NCBI RefSeq assembly: GCF_002160055.1
Contig: NZ_NFJV01000022.1
Coordinates: 1 to 64,000 of the forward strand
Source of the DNA: Mediterranea sp. An20
Lineage (GTDB): Bacteria > Bacteroidota > Bacteroidia > Bacteroidales > Bacteroidaceae
Direction of reading: 5' to 3'
Length of the DNA: 64,000 bases
The notes beneath the pieces were generated by a model. It ran no database searches, was not told the DNA's origin, and saw only the letters and a list, made by a program, of their open reading frames with translations. The translations under genes and the position numbers were made by a program. The first letter of the stretch is position 1; each line of letters opens with the position of its first letter. This document shows positions 15,686 to 22,806 of the stretch, piece after piece.

Positions 15686-16045
15686 TTAATATGGCATATA
15701 AAATTTATCTGCCATAAACAGCAATACAATTAGAATAATAAACGGTAATATTAAAAATAGAATAGCCCATATATTGGAATATTTCTTATACGATTCGTCC
15801 TCTCGAATTTTCAAATACCGTCGTTTATAATGATAATAGATATACAGAATAATCCATATAAGAGGAAAGGCAAGCAGAAAAAGTGGTCCCGGATTAACAC
15901 TTGTAGCTGCCCAATATATCAAAGCTATATCTACTCCGTAAAACATAATTATAATACTTAACACATCTGGGACATGCCAAGAATCTGAATGTCGGATTAA
16001 GTATTCTGTCTTATACCATAAATATCCTAATATTCTATGTATCAT
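15686..16045 (-). CDS. membrane protein, 4 TM (119 aa)
   Basis: An N-terminal segment with His/Trp (MIHRILGYLWYKTEYLIRHS) is followed by helices at about 29-46, 53-70 and 94-112. A strongly basic loop with an acidic end (YYHYKRRYLKIREDESYKKY) separates the last two. It shares this plan with products at 5793, 8558 and 11307. No enzymatic motif; likely an inner-membrane immunity protein by context. Single-gene cassette. Confidence 0.6.
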   Translation of the reverse strand: MIHRILGYLWYKTEYLIRHSDSWHVPDVLSIIIMFYGVDIALIYWAATSVNPGPLFLLAFPLIWIILYIYYHYKRRYLKIREDESYKKYSNIWAILFLILPFIILIVLLFMADKFYMPY

Positions 16046-16061
16046 ATATTGCTACTGTTCA

Positions 16062-16106
16062 TAATGGTTCAGCAGGGAACTGCTTATCCGTTATCCTGCG
16101 TTGTTA
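16062..16106. repeat. cassette-boundary hairpin repeat, intact, nearest the recombinase
   Basis: Left arm TTCAGCAGGGAACTG, right arm CCGTTATCCTGCG, ends TAATGG and TTGTTA. The stop codon of the first cassette gene (16091-16093) is inside it and the repeat encodes that protein's last residues (NNAG). Confidence 0.88.
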
Positions 16107-16729
16107 GCATTATTTTTTTGTTGTTCCTTCCATTGCAAAAGCAAATCTTCTACTTCTTTTGCACCTATTTCCTTTGCTAAAGCAAGAGGGGTGTTGCCGT
16201 TACTATCTTTTATATTAAGATCTGCATGATATTCTAAAAGCAATTTAACCAGTTCAATGTTATTATTGGCAATGGCTTCCATAATCGGATATACTTTATA
16301 TGTATCGTATGGACTTTGGTAACCGTTTACGTCAATGCCATGCTCCAGCAATATACGGGCTAACTTCACATTAGACAATTTACAGGCGTATGTCAGGAGC
16401 GTCAGCCCGTATTCGTCACTATATAATCTGTTATTAATGTCCTTATACCTGGTAAGGGCATATTTCAATACATCCTCTTTATCAAAGTAAATCGCCGTAT
16501 AGAATATGTCAAACTCATAAAAATCGTTACCCATTGCCATAGGTTCATCTTTTCCAGCCAGCAACCGTTTTATGGTTGCCATATCATTGTCACGGCAGGC
16601 AACCCCCAACGGATAAAGTTGATAGGTTACATCCCGTATCGTATCTTGCCGCAATGGATTTGCTTTCACGCTATCAAAGCAACAAAAAAACGCTGCAATA
16701 AAAAGTAATGTCCAATTTATTATCTTCAT
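16091..16729 (-). CDS. secreted ankyrin-repeat protein, first cassette (212 aa)
   Basis: I chose the ATG at 16729 (MKIINW). A longer frame overlaps the recombinase end and is not credible. Signal peptide at residues 1-23 (LLFIAAFFCCFDSVKAN). Ankyrin repeats follow from about residue 40 (PLGVACRDNDMATIKRLL), with YGLTLLTYACKLSNVKLARILLEHGIDV and GNTPLALAKEIGAKEVEDLLL as the clearest. Expected in the periplasm. It is the cassette next to the recombinase, so the most recent insertion if integration follows the integron rule. Confidence 0.7.
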   Translation of the reverse strand: MKIINWTLLFIAAFFCCFDSVKANPLRQDTIRDVTYQLYPLGVACRDNDMATIKRLLAGKDEPMAMGNDFYEFDIFYTAIYFDKEDVLKYALTRYKDINNRLYSDEYGLTLLTYACKLSNVKLARILLEHGIDVNGYQSPYDTYKVYPIMEAIANNNIELVKLLLEYHADLNIKDSNGNTPLALAKEIGAKEVEDLLLQWKEQQKNNANNAG

Positions 16730-16752
16730 ATTTACTTTTTTAAGTCGAACAT

Positions 16753-16769
16753 TAATGCTAATTTGTTTA
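16753..16769. other. candidate primary recombination site (attI-like)
   Basis: The compact string TAATGCTAATTTGTTTA carries both end boxes of the cassette repeats (TAATG and TTGTTTA) with almost nothing between. It lies between the recombinase 3' end and the first cassette, where a primary insertion site is expected if the head is in reverse-integron orientation. Just beyond, ACACCTG (16775-16781) and CAGGTGT (16815-16821) form an inverted repeat. Function is inferred from position and sequence only. Confidence 0.45.
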
Positions 16770-16847
16770 TAAATACACCTGTAGGTATAGGATATTTCGA
16801 TAACCGACACCCGGCAGGTGTGTTTCCTGATCTCTAATAGCCGCACC

Positions 16848-17954
16848 CTACGAATCATCCAGCGAATCAAGCGGATTTGGGATTTTAGCTTTGTGTGCAT
16901 TCGATGTATGAAGATATATGGCTGTAGTCTTTATGTCGTTGTGTCCCAACAGTTCCTGTATCGTGTGCAAGTCTGTCCCTTGTTCCAAAAGGTGTGTGGC
17001 AAACGAGTGGCGGAGCATGTGTACATGCACTCGGTGCTTGATGCCCGCACGTTGTGCGGCTTCTTTCAGCACTTTCACCAATGCGCTTGCCGAGTACGGT
17101 TGTCCGGGCGTTTCGCCCTCAAACAGCCATTTCTTCGGTCGGTATTCACGGAAGTACCGCCGCAGCTCTTCCAGCAGTTTGGGCGAAAGCAGCGAGTAGC
17201 GGCATTTCTTGCCCTTACCCATGATACGCACGGACATCATTTCGCTGTTGATGTCTTTTGGTGTGAGGTTCAGCAATTCACTACGCCGCAATCCGGCTGA
17301 ATAAACCAAGGAAATCATGCAGTGATGCTTGATGTTGGACAGTTGGTCGAGGATGCGTTTTATCTCGTTCTTGCTCAATACTTCCGGGACGGTCTTGTAT
17401 TCTTTGGCTCGTGTGATGCCGCCGTAATACTGCCGTTTCCCGCCTTTCACCTGCTCGTAGTAGAACTTGATGGCGTTGATGCGCATATTCTGCTGTGAAA
17501 CAGAAATCTTCTTTTCGTTTACAAGATAAAGAATGTACCTGTTGATGTCCGCCACTTTCAGGCGGTCGATGTTGCGCCCTTTGTGGTACTCCACGAAGTC
17601 GCTGAAATAAGCCCGGTAGGTCTTTATGGTGGATGGGCTGTAGCGTTTCTGTTCCAGCAGTTCCAGATAGCCTTCCGGCAGCGTGTATTCCCTCTTGGGT
17701 CTGGGATGCCGCACATATACCCGGCTGTAATCAATATAGGCATGGGGAGAATAGCGGTCGTAGAAATCCGACAGCTTGAAAACAGCAGCCGCCATGCAAG
17801 CGGAATCCTTGCCGGTCATTTCCACGCCTGTATCCTGGGCGAGCAGCAGGGGGATTGCCCCGTTTCCTGCATACTCTATCCGGACATAATCCACACCATC
17901 CTTTTTTTCCTTGTGCAGGATGATGCTCCCTCTTTGCCTCTGAGCCTTGTCCAT
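16848..17954 (-). CDS. tyrosine recombinase heading the cassette array (368 aa)
   Basis: I chose the ATG at 17954 (MDKAQRQRGS), because a promoter ends about 25 bp before it; a frame extending to 18008 would translate the promoter. A unique N-terminal domain (residues 1-90) is followed by a SAM-like core-binding domain (LEQKRYSPSTIKTYRAYF, about 105-190) and a catalytic domain with Arg in SAGLRRSEL (about 216), Lys in GKGKKCRYSLL, HxLR in HVHMLRHSFATHL (about 310), GH in LLGHNDIKTT and Tyr in AIYLHTSN (about 346). All catalytic residues are present. It lacks the extra helix of true IntI integrases. It reads in the same direction as the cassettes, with its 3' end facing them. Likely catalyses cassette insertion and excision. 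Confidence 0.85.
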   Translation of the reverse strand: MDKAQRQRGSIILHKEKKDGVDYVRIEYAGNGAIPLLLAQDTGVEMTGKDSACMAAAVFKLSDFYDRYSPHAYIDYSRVYVRHPRPKREYTLPEGYLELLEQKRYSPSTIKTYRAYFSDFVEYHKGRNIDRLKVADINRYILYLVNEKKISVSQQNMRINAIKFYYEQVKGGKRQYYGGITRAKEYKTVPEVLSKNEIKRILDQLSNIKHHCMISLVYSAGLRRSELLNLTPKDINSEMMSVRIMGKGKKCRYSLLSPKLLEELRRYFREYRPKKWLFEGETPGQPYSASALVKVLKEAAQRAGIKHRVHVHMLRHSFATHLLEQGTDLHTIQELLGHNDIKTTAIYLHTSNAHKAKIPNPLDSLDDS

Positions 17955-17979
17955 GTCGTCGAAAGATGAATCATAAGCG

Positions 17980-18022
17980 CAAATATAGGAAAAGGATTGC
18001 AAAAACAAACCAACTGGTCTGT
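17980..18022 (-). promoter_or_regulatory. recombinase promoter with overlapping dyad
   Basis: -7 TATATTTG (17980-17987) and -33 TTTG (18006-18009), 18 bp apart, on the minus strand. A dyad AACAAACCAACTGGTCTGTT (18003-18022) overlaps the -33 box and would suit repression, perhaps by the adjacent TetR. The same promoter may drive the promoterless cassettes downstream. Confidence 0.65.
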
Positions 18023-18085
18023 TTTATTGTGTTAAAACAACTAATTTTAGATGATATGCGAGTGTGAGCGGGCGGAAAATCGGTT

Positions 18086-18697
18086 TCAGGCTTTCAACAA
18101 GGAGTAAATAAAATGCAGTTTCTTCCTCAGTTGCTTGATATTCAGACCTTGAAAAAATGATTGTTCAAAAGAGGAGCCGAAAAAGACTTGCCAGAACATT
18201 GAGGCCGTTTCTTCCACATCCAGGTCCTGACGCATTTCCCCGTTTTCTTTTGCCTTTTGGATGGCGGTCTCCCACAGCTGGAGATTCTGCTCGAATATGT
18301 TGGCCAGCTTTTTCTCTACATTCGGATAATATAATCGCACTTGCATCAGCAGATGGTAGTAGTAGAAATTGAAGCAGCACCCGTTGGGATTGTTGCCGTC
18401 GTTAAGCATGTGCACAAGGCGGTTCATGGTATTTTCCACACCCTCTACATATTGGTCGATAAACTCCGAAAACGAACCTCCCGTGAATTTGAACTTGTTT
18501 TCCAACTGCTGGGTGTTGAATACGTATTTGTCCACTACTGCAACAAACAGGTCAAGTTTGAGAGGGAAATAATAAATCAGTCCGGCTTTTGACAACCCAC
18601 AGGCTTTGGCTATTTCCATTTGGCTTGCTTTTTCGTAATTCATTTTGGCGAATACCCGTAATGCATTTTCCAATACTTCTTCCTTGTTGGTAAACAT
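18086..18697 (-). CDS. TetR/AcrR-family regulator (203 aa)
   Basis: I chose the ATG at 18697 (MFTNKEEVLE); upstream codons would lie in the promoter. An N-terminal TetR helix-turn-helix: ALRVFAKMNYEKASQMEIAKACGL with SKAGLIYYFPLKLDLF as recognition helix and anchor, residues 10-55. The C-terminal helical ligand-binding domain fills the rest. It stands 78 bp upstream of the recombinase reading frame, same strand. A remnant of the same gene next to the decayed recombinase copy suggests the pair is a fixed module. Probable role: control of recombinase and array expression, and autoregulation. Confidence 0.8.
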   Translation of the reverse strand: MFTNKEEVLENALRVFAKMNYEKASQMEIAKACGLSKAGLIYYFPLKLDLFVAVVDKYVFNTQQLENKFKFTGGSFSEFIDQYVEGVENTMNRLVHMLNDGNNPNGCCFNFYYYHLLMQVRLYYPNVEKKLANIFEQNLQLWETAIQKAKENGEMRQDLDVEETASMFWQVFFGSSFEQSFFQGLNIKQLRKKLHFIYSLLKA

Positions 18698-18725
18698 ACT
18701 TCTTCTGTTATTTTGCTTTCTGTAA

Positions 18726-18761
18726 CAAAGATATGTATTTGAAACCATCTCACAATGGTTT
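18726..18761 (-). promoter_or_regulatory. TetR gene promoter and candidate operator
   Basis: -7 TATCTTTG on the minus strand (18726-18733). Upstream, AAACCAT (18742-18748) and ATGGTTT (18755-18761) form a perfect 7-bp dyad with a 6-bp spacer covering the expected -33 position. This is the usual place for a TetR autorepression site. Confidence 0.6.
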
Positions 18762-19195
18762 TAATCTTTTTTTTGTATGGCTGATTATCGTTTTTTTTGG
18801 AGTATGATTAAAAAAAAGTCTCGGCACACATCTTTCTATTTGCAAAACTCGAATCTGCCTTTCGATATGCGGAGTAATGATAGTTGGCCCGCTCATGACA
18901 GTTTTCCCATGATTCTGGAAAATAGAAACAAACTGGATGTGGACGGATATTGTTTCCCCCGATTTCCTTCCGGTTCAAAGATATGGAGGCTGCGGGTATG
19001 ATAAGAAAAGAGGGAACAGAATATTTGCACCTCCACAGGAAGAAAAAGATGGTAATCCCATCATGCTGTCCATCCATTGATGGATAGGCAAACATATTCT
19101 TCATGTTCACATTCTTTTGTATAGTAATGAATTAAACAGATATGGCGCATTTTGTATTGAATCAAACGTTTAAACGGTTAAAGTCAGCATACTTT
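18762..19195. other. intergenic, no gene recognised
   Basis: Between the TetR promoter and the toxin-antitoxin promoter. Short open frames here have no recognisable protein character. The only clear structure is the palindrome CGTTTAAACG (19167-19176), 20 bp before the -33 box of the antitoxin promoter, a possible operator. Confidence 0.5.
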
Positions 19196-19226
19196 TTTGT
19201 GGAATAATAATAAAGTAGTACCTTTG
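19196..19226 (+). promoter_or_regulatory. promoter of the toxin-antitoxin pair
   Basis: -33 TTTG (19196-19199), 19-bp spacer, -7 TACCTTTG (19219-19226): a textbook Bacteroides promoter 16 bp before the antitoxin ATG. Confidence 0.75.
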
Positions 19227-19242
19227 CATAAAATATACGATT

Positions 19243-19410
19243 ATGGCCATAACGATTAAGAACATCCCGGTTTTGGAAGGTGCTACGGCAGAGGATTTTG
19301 TGCGTAGTGCTGACAAGAATGCTGTAAAGGCAACGCCCCGTTTGTCGGCTACAGCCAAGAAACGGTTACAGAAAGTATTAGAGAAATCCCGTTCATTCCG
19401 TTTCAATTAA
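19243..19410 (+). CDS. small antitoxin-like protein (55 aa)
   Basis: MAITIKNIPVLEGATAEDFV... ends KSRSFRFN. It is 2 bp upstream of a GNAT acetyltransferase gene. A short N-terminal strand plus a helix could form a ribbon-helix-helix-like DNA-binding part, and a basic C-terminal tail (KKRLQKVLEKSRSF) could contact the toxin. Tiny proteins in this position are the antitoxins of GNAT toxin pairs such as TacAT and AtaRT. Family not firmly assigned. It has its own promoter. Confidence 0.6.
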   Translation: MAITIKNIPVLEGATAEDFVRSADKNAVKATPRLSATAKKRLQKVLEKSRSFRFN

Positions 19411-19412
19411 GC

Positions 19413-20012
19413 ATGGACGAGATTTCCTTGTATGATGATTGCGTCATGCTTGCCTGCAATAAAGAGGTGCGTGATAATTGTCTCCCTTTCAGTTGTGGCG
19501 TGGACGACCTTGATGATTTTTTCATCAATGATGCCGATTTGTATGCGGAAGAATTGTTGGGGAAGACTTATTGTTGGGTGACGACGGAAGCCCCGCACCG
19601 TATTGTGGCGTTGTTCACATTGTCGAATGACAGTATCAAGACCAAGCTGATGCCCTCCAATGACAAAAAACGCTTCCAACGCAACATCGTCAATCCCAAG
19701 AGAGGACGCAGCTACCCGGCCGTGTTGATTGGCAGATTGGGGGTTAATCGTGATTTTCAAAACTCACCGAGCCATGTCGGTCGACAGTTGATGTCTTTTA
19801 TCAAGGACTGGTTCCGACATGAGGACAACAAGACCGGATGCCGCTTTATCGTGGTGGATGCCTACAATGAGGACAAGGTGCTTCGCTATTATGAAAAAAA
19901 TGGCTTTGTCCCCCTGTACAAGACAGAGGAAATAGAAAAGCAATACTATGATATTCCGCAGGACGAGCATCTGAAAACCCGCTTGCTGTATTTTGATTTG
20001 AAAAAGAAATAG
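19413..20012 (+). CDS. GNAT acetyltransferase, probable toxin (199 aa)
   Basis: N-terminal SCGVDDLDDFFINDA is the start seen in TacT/AtaT-like GNAT toxins. The acetyl-CoA motif A is around residues 100-130: YPAVLIGRLGVNRDFQ followed by SHVGRQLMSFIKDW. Next comes FIVVDAYNEDKVLRYYEKNGF, the GNAT motif B with its aromatic Y-Y-x-K-x-GF. Toxins of this type acetylate the amino group of aminoacyl-tRNA; whether this one does is inferred. Operon with the 55-aa gene. The pair sits between the cassette array head and the transfer operon and could stabilise the region. Confidence 0.75.
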   Translation: MDEISLYDDCVMLACNKEVRDNCLPFSCGVDDLDDFFINDADLYAEELLGKTYCWVTTEAPHRIVALFTLSNDSIKTKLMPSNDKKRFQRNIVNPKRGRSYPAVLIGRLGVNRDFQNSPSHVGRQLMSFIKDWFRHEDNKTGCRFIVVDAYNEDKVLRYYEKNGFVPLYKTEEIEKQYYDIPQDEHLKTRLLYFDLKKK

Positions 20013-20071
20013 AGCACCTTGGCGGATATGGTTTCCGATGTCCTTACTGGAAAAAGGTTTCAGCGACACGC

Positions 20072-20608
20072 CTATTTCTCAAAAAGCAGCATATATTCCA
20101 CCTTCCTTCTTTTCTCTATGCTCGGAATTACCCGGCCTTTGTAACACCGGAAAGAAATGTACTCCTTGTAAATGTCCCTGTTCCCAGCCTCCAGCTTTTG
20201 TATGAGCCTGCTTTTGGGCAGGTCTTTGCTGCCTAACAGACGGTAGGCTCCCACTTGGTAGGCGAGGCAGGAAAGCAGGGTCGAATCACGCCCGAACCGG
20301 CGGAACAGGCGGCACAGCTTCATCAGGTCGGCCCGCAGGATGGAATCGCCCTGCGCCCGGGTGATGTTGTTGGTAAGCCGCTCGCCGGGGAGCACATGGT
20401 GTCCCCAGCCCACATAGGGCCAGTGCTTCTTCTCGCCATGCCAGCCTTCATGGTATTTCGTGCATAGGATGGCCCTCTCCAGCGGAGGAAGCCGGTACAG
20501 GGACAGAGCGGCGGATGGTGTTCCTCTTCCGTGCTTTCCCTGCCCGTACAGGGCCGCCGCTGCGCACAGGAGCAGCACGACGGCCGTTGTCGTTCTTGCA
20601 TGTCTCAT
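20072..20608 (-). CDS. conjugation-associated lysozyme-like protein (178 aa)
   Basis: I chose the ATG at 20608, which overlaps the stop of the coupling-protein gene as ATGA. Signal peptide MRHARTTTAVVLLLCAAAALYG. The following domain has TKYHEGWHGEKKHWPYVGWGHH, with the catalytic Glu and the G-W/Y-x-T/H motif of T4-type phage lysozymes (GH24-like), about residues 55-75. It would open peptidoglycan for the mating channel. It is the last gene of the transfer operon. Similar lysozymes end the tra operons of other Bacteroidales conjugative elements. Confidence 0.75.
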   Translation of the reverse strand: MRHARTTTAVVLLLCAAAALYGQGKHGRGTPSAALSLYRLPPLERAILCTKYHEGWHGEKKHWPYVGWGHHVLPGERLTNNITRAQGDSILRADLMKLCRLFRRFGRDSTLLSCLAYQVGAYRLLGSKDLPKSRLIQKLEAGNRDIYKEYISFRCYKGRVIPSIEKRRKVEYMLLFEK

Positions 20609-22791
20609 TTCGCCCCCCGTTTGTTCAACACGTCCTTTATCATCTCCTTTACGTCCTGGCCTACCTGCACGAAGTTCTTGTACAGGATGCGCTCCCGTTC
20701 CTCCCTCGACGGGAAGGTGTAGAACTTCGGCAGGGGCACATACCCGGCTTCCTCTTTCTTTATCTCCCTCATGTCGAAGTCGGTCTTGCAGAAGAATTTC
20801 GTGGTCTTGAACTCCTCCGCTTCCTGTATGTTCATCGAGCCGCCTGCACCGGTCTTGGTCTTGGTGAAGTCCCTCGCCGTCTGGCCGCAGATCCAGCCGG
20901 TTGCCATGTCGGAGATTTTCGAGGCGGGCACTAGGCTGTCCATGTTCTCGTTGAGATTGATGGAGGTCTTGTCGCGGTCTATGGTTACGCCCTTCTTTAT
21001 CTGTACCACCTTGCCGAAGATGTCGTTGCTCAGCCATTCCAGGGTCTCCTTGCTTCGGGCAGAACCGCTCACCACGTTGCCTACGGTGGTGATGATTTTC
21101 TCCATGCCCACCTTGCCGTAGTCGGCTTCCAGCTGCGGCAGTTCCTGAAAGCCCAATGCCACGCTCACCTTGTTGCTTCGGGCCGTTCCTATCAGGCGGT
21201 CTATCTTGTGGAAGTACAGGGTCGGAAGCTCGTCCACGATGATGCTCACGGGGATGTTCTTGCCTTGTCCGGTGTTCACACGGGTTACAAGGCGGTTCAG
21301 GATAAGGGCGTTCAGGGCGCCGATGATGCTCTCCATTTCCGGGTCGTTGGCGATGAGCAGGTAGCTCGGATTCTTCGGGTCGCTCACTTTCAGGTCGAAG
21401 TCGTCACCGTCCTTGTGGAATATCCAGTACGATTCCTTGGTCGCCAGGCGCGAGGTATAGACACGCAACGTTCCAATCATACCTTCCAACTGTTCCATCG
21501 CTTTGTTCTTGAAGGCGGTCTGGAACGGACCGAGCAGCGGTGCCACCTCGTTGTCGGTCTCCAATACTTCGAAGATGGTCTGGTAGCTCTCATTCAGGAA
21601 CGACAGGATGTGCGGCATGTCGCTGTACTTGCCCAACCAGTAGGCGGGTTCCACAATGTTCCCGTCCTTGCGGTCGCGCACTACGCCCGTCGGCTTCCAG
21701 AACTTCGTCTCCGGGTCCTGCCGCTTCTCCGCATACAGCTTGTTTCCGTCCTTGTCGTAAGGCTCTTTCTCGTAGTTCACGAAGAAGTAGATACACGCGG
21801 CGAGGAAGTTCACCGCCGAAGTCTGGAAGAACTGGTCGCTGCCGCCGCCTCCCTCTTTCTTGCCTTTCTGCAGGGATTCCAGCAGGGTTTCCGCCGTCTC
21901 GCTCGCCGCTGCAAGGTTGTTGATGTACTTCGACTGGATGGGGTTCACCCTCCGGCTGTATTCCACATCCACGAAGTTGATGATGTTGAACTTGCAGCCT
22001 TGTGGCAGCTTGCCCAGCTTCTGGTTCTTCCTGTAATGATAGTACAGCTTGGTCGCCAAAGTGGGGAACTTATAGTCATACACGACCATCACGAAGCCCT
22101 TGGCGGAATGTTGCCTGATGAACGGCTCGATGATGGAGAAGGTCTTTCCGCTTCCCGGCGTGCCGACCACCCATGTACCTCTGAAAGGGTTGCTGATGTT
22201 CACCCAACCCTTACGGAACTTGCCCTTGTAGTAATAGCGCATCGGAATGTTCACGCTGTAGTTGTTCTCCACTTTTTCCTCACATTGTTCGAAGCTCTCG
22301 TTCTCGAAGTTGAAGCGGTCTTTCATCAGCCCGTCCTTGATGTATTTCGAGATATTGTCAAGTGCCACATGAACCAGTATCACGCCTGCAAGGGAGGCTG
22401 CCATATAGAGGATGATGTGTACGGGCAGCGTGTACAGCTGCATCCCCATCGGGTGGCCGAACAGCCATACGGAGAGGACGAGCAGCGCAAGGCCCGCCGT
22501 CAGGGGCAGGACGACCTGACGCTTGGCGTTGAACTCCAGATGTTTCTTGTTCCGCGTGCCGATACAGGTGATGCAGATCAGCAGGACGGTCGCCAGCTTG
22601 CTGTACACGAGATGCCCGTCGCTGTATATCGCCCACCGCTTGATACGTCCGTGCAGGTCGGCGAGGATGCCGCCCCAGTCCCCGAATACGGAGGGGTCGA
22701 AGGCATACTCGAAAAACTCCAGCAGCACGGACACATAGACCGCCGCGCGGAATATCCGGTAAAATCCCTGTAACTCCTTGCTTTCTTCCAT
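20605..22791 (-). CDS. type IV coupling protein, MobC/TraG family (728 aa)
   Basis: Transmembrane helices lie at about residues 62-80, 92-112 and 120-142. The ATPase domain begins with Walker A GTPGSGKT at 210-217 and has a Walker B (IIVDELPT) later. The N-terminal F-Y-R-I-F and Y-S-K-L arrangement matches the YWFCY-type MobC proteins that couple relaxase to the mating pore in CTnDOT-like elements. Conserved TARSNKVSVALGFQE and TVGNVVSGSARSKET motifs are also present. Full length and intact. Runs directly into the lysozyme gene. Confidence 0.88.
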   Translation of the reverse strand: MEESKELQGFYRIFRAAVYVSVLLEFFEYAFDPSVFGDWGGILADLHGRIKRWAIYSDGHLVYSKLATVLLICITCIGTRNKKHLEFNAKRQVVLPLTAGLALLVLSVWLFGHPMGMQLYTLPVHIILYMAASLAGVILVHVALDNISKYIKDGLMKDRFNFENESFEQCEEKVENNYSVNIPMRYYYKGKFRKGWVNISNPFRGTWVVGTPGSGKTFSIIEPFIRQHSAKGFVMVVYDYKFPTLATKLYYHYRKNQKLGKLPQGCKFNIINFVDVEYSRRVNPIQSKYINNLAAASETAETLLESLQKGKKEGGGGSDQFFQTSAVNFLAACIYFFVNYEKEPYDKDGNKLYAEKRQDPETKFWKPTGVVRDRKDGNIVEPAYWLGKYSDMPHILSFLNESYQTIFEVLETDNEVAPLLGPFQTAFKNKAMEQLEGMIGTLRVYTSRLATKESYWIFHKDGDDFDLKVSDPKNPSYLLIANDPEMESIIGALNALILNRLVTRVNTGQGKNIPVSIIVDELPTLYFHKIDRLIGTARSNKVSVALGFQELPQLEADYGKVGMEKIITTVGNVVSGSARSKETLEWLSNDIFGKVVQIKKGVTIDRDKTSINLNENMDSLVPASKISDMATGWICGQTARDFTKTKTGAGGSMNIQEAEEFKTTKFFCKTDFDMREIKKEEAGYVPLPKFYTFPSREERERILYKNFVQVGQDVKEMIKDVLNKRGAK

Positions 22792-22806
22792 AAGCCTGTC
22801 TGTCTT

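Noticed and set aside
8473..16106. CRISPR array
   Set aside because: Repeats are regularly placed but 300-800 bp apart, the intervals are genes, the repeats differ in sequence and no cas gene is present.
18777..19001. 74-codon plus-strand gene between TetR and the toxin pair
   Set aside because: No promoter box, no family likeness, composition like non-coding DNA.
21208..22773. 521-codon open frame on the plus strand
   Set aside because: It mirrors the coupling-protein gene; the product has no recognisable text while the minus strand has full ATPase motifs.
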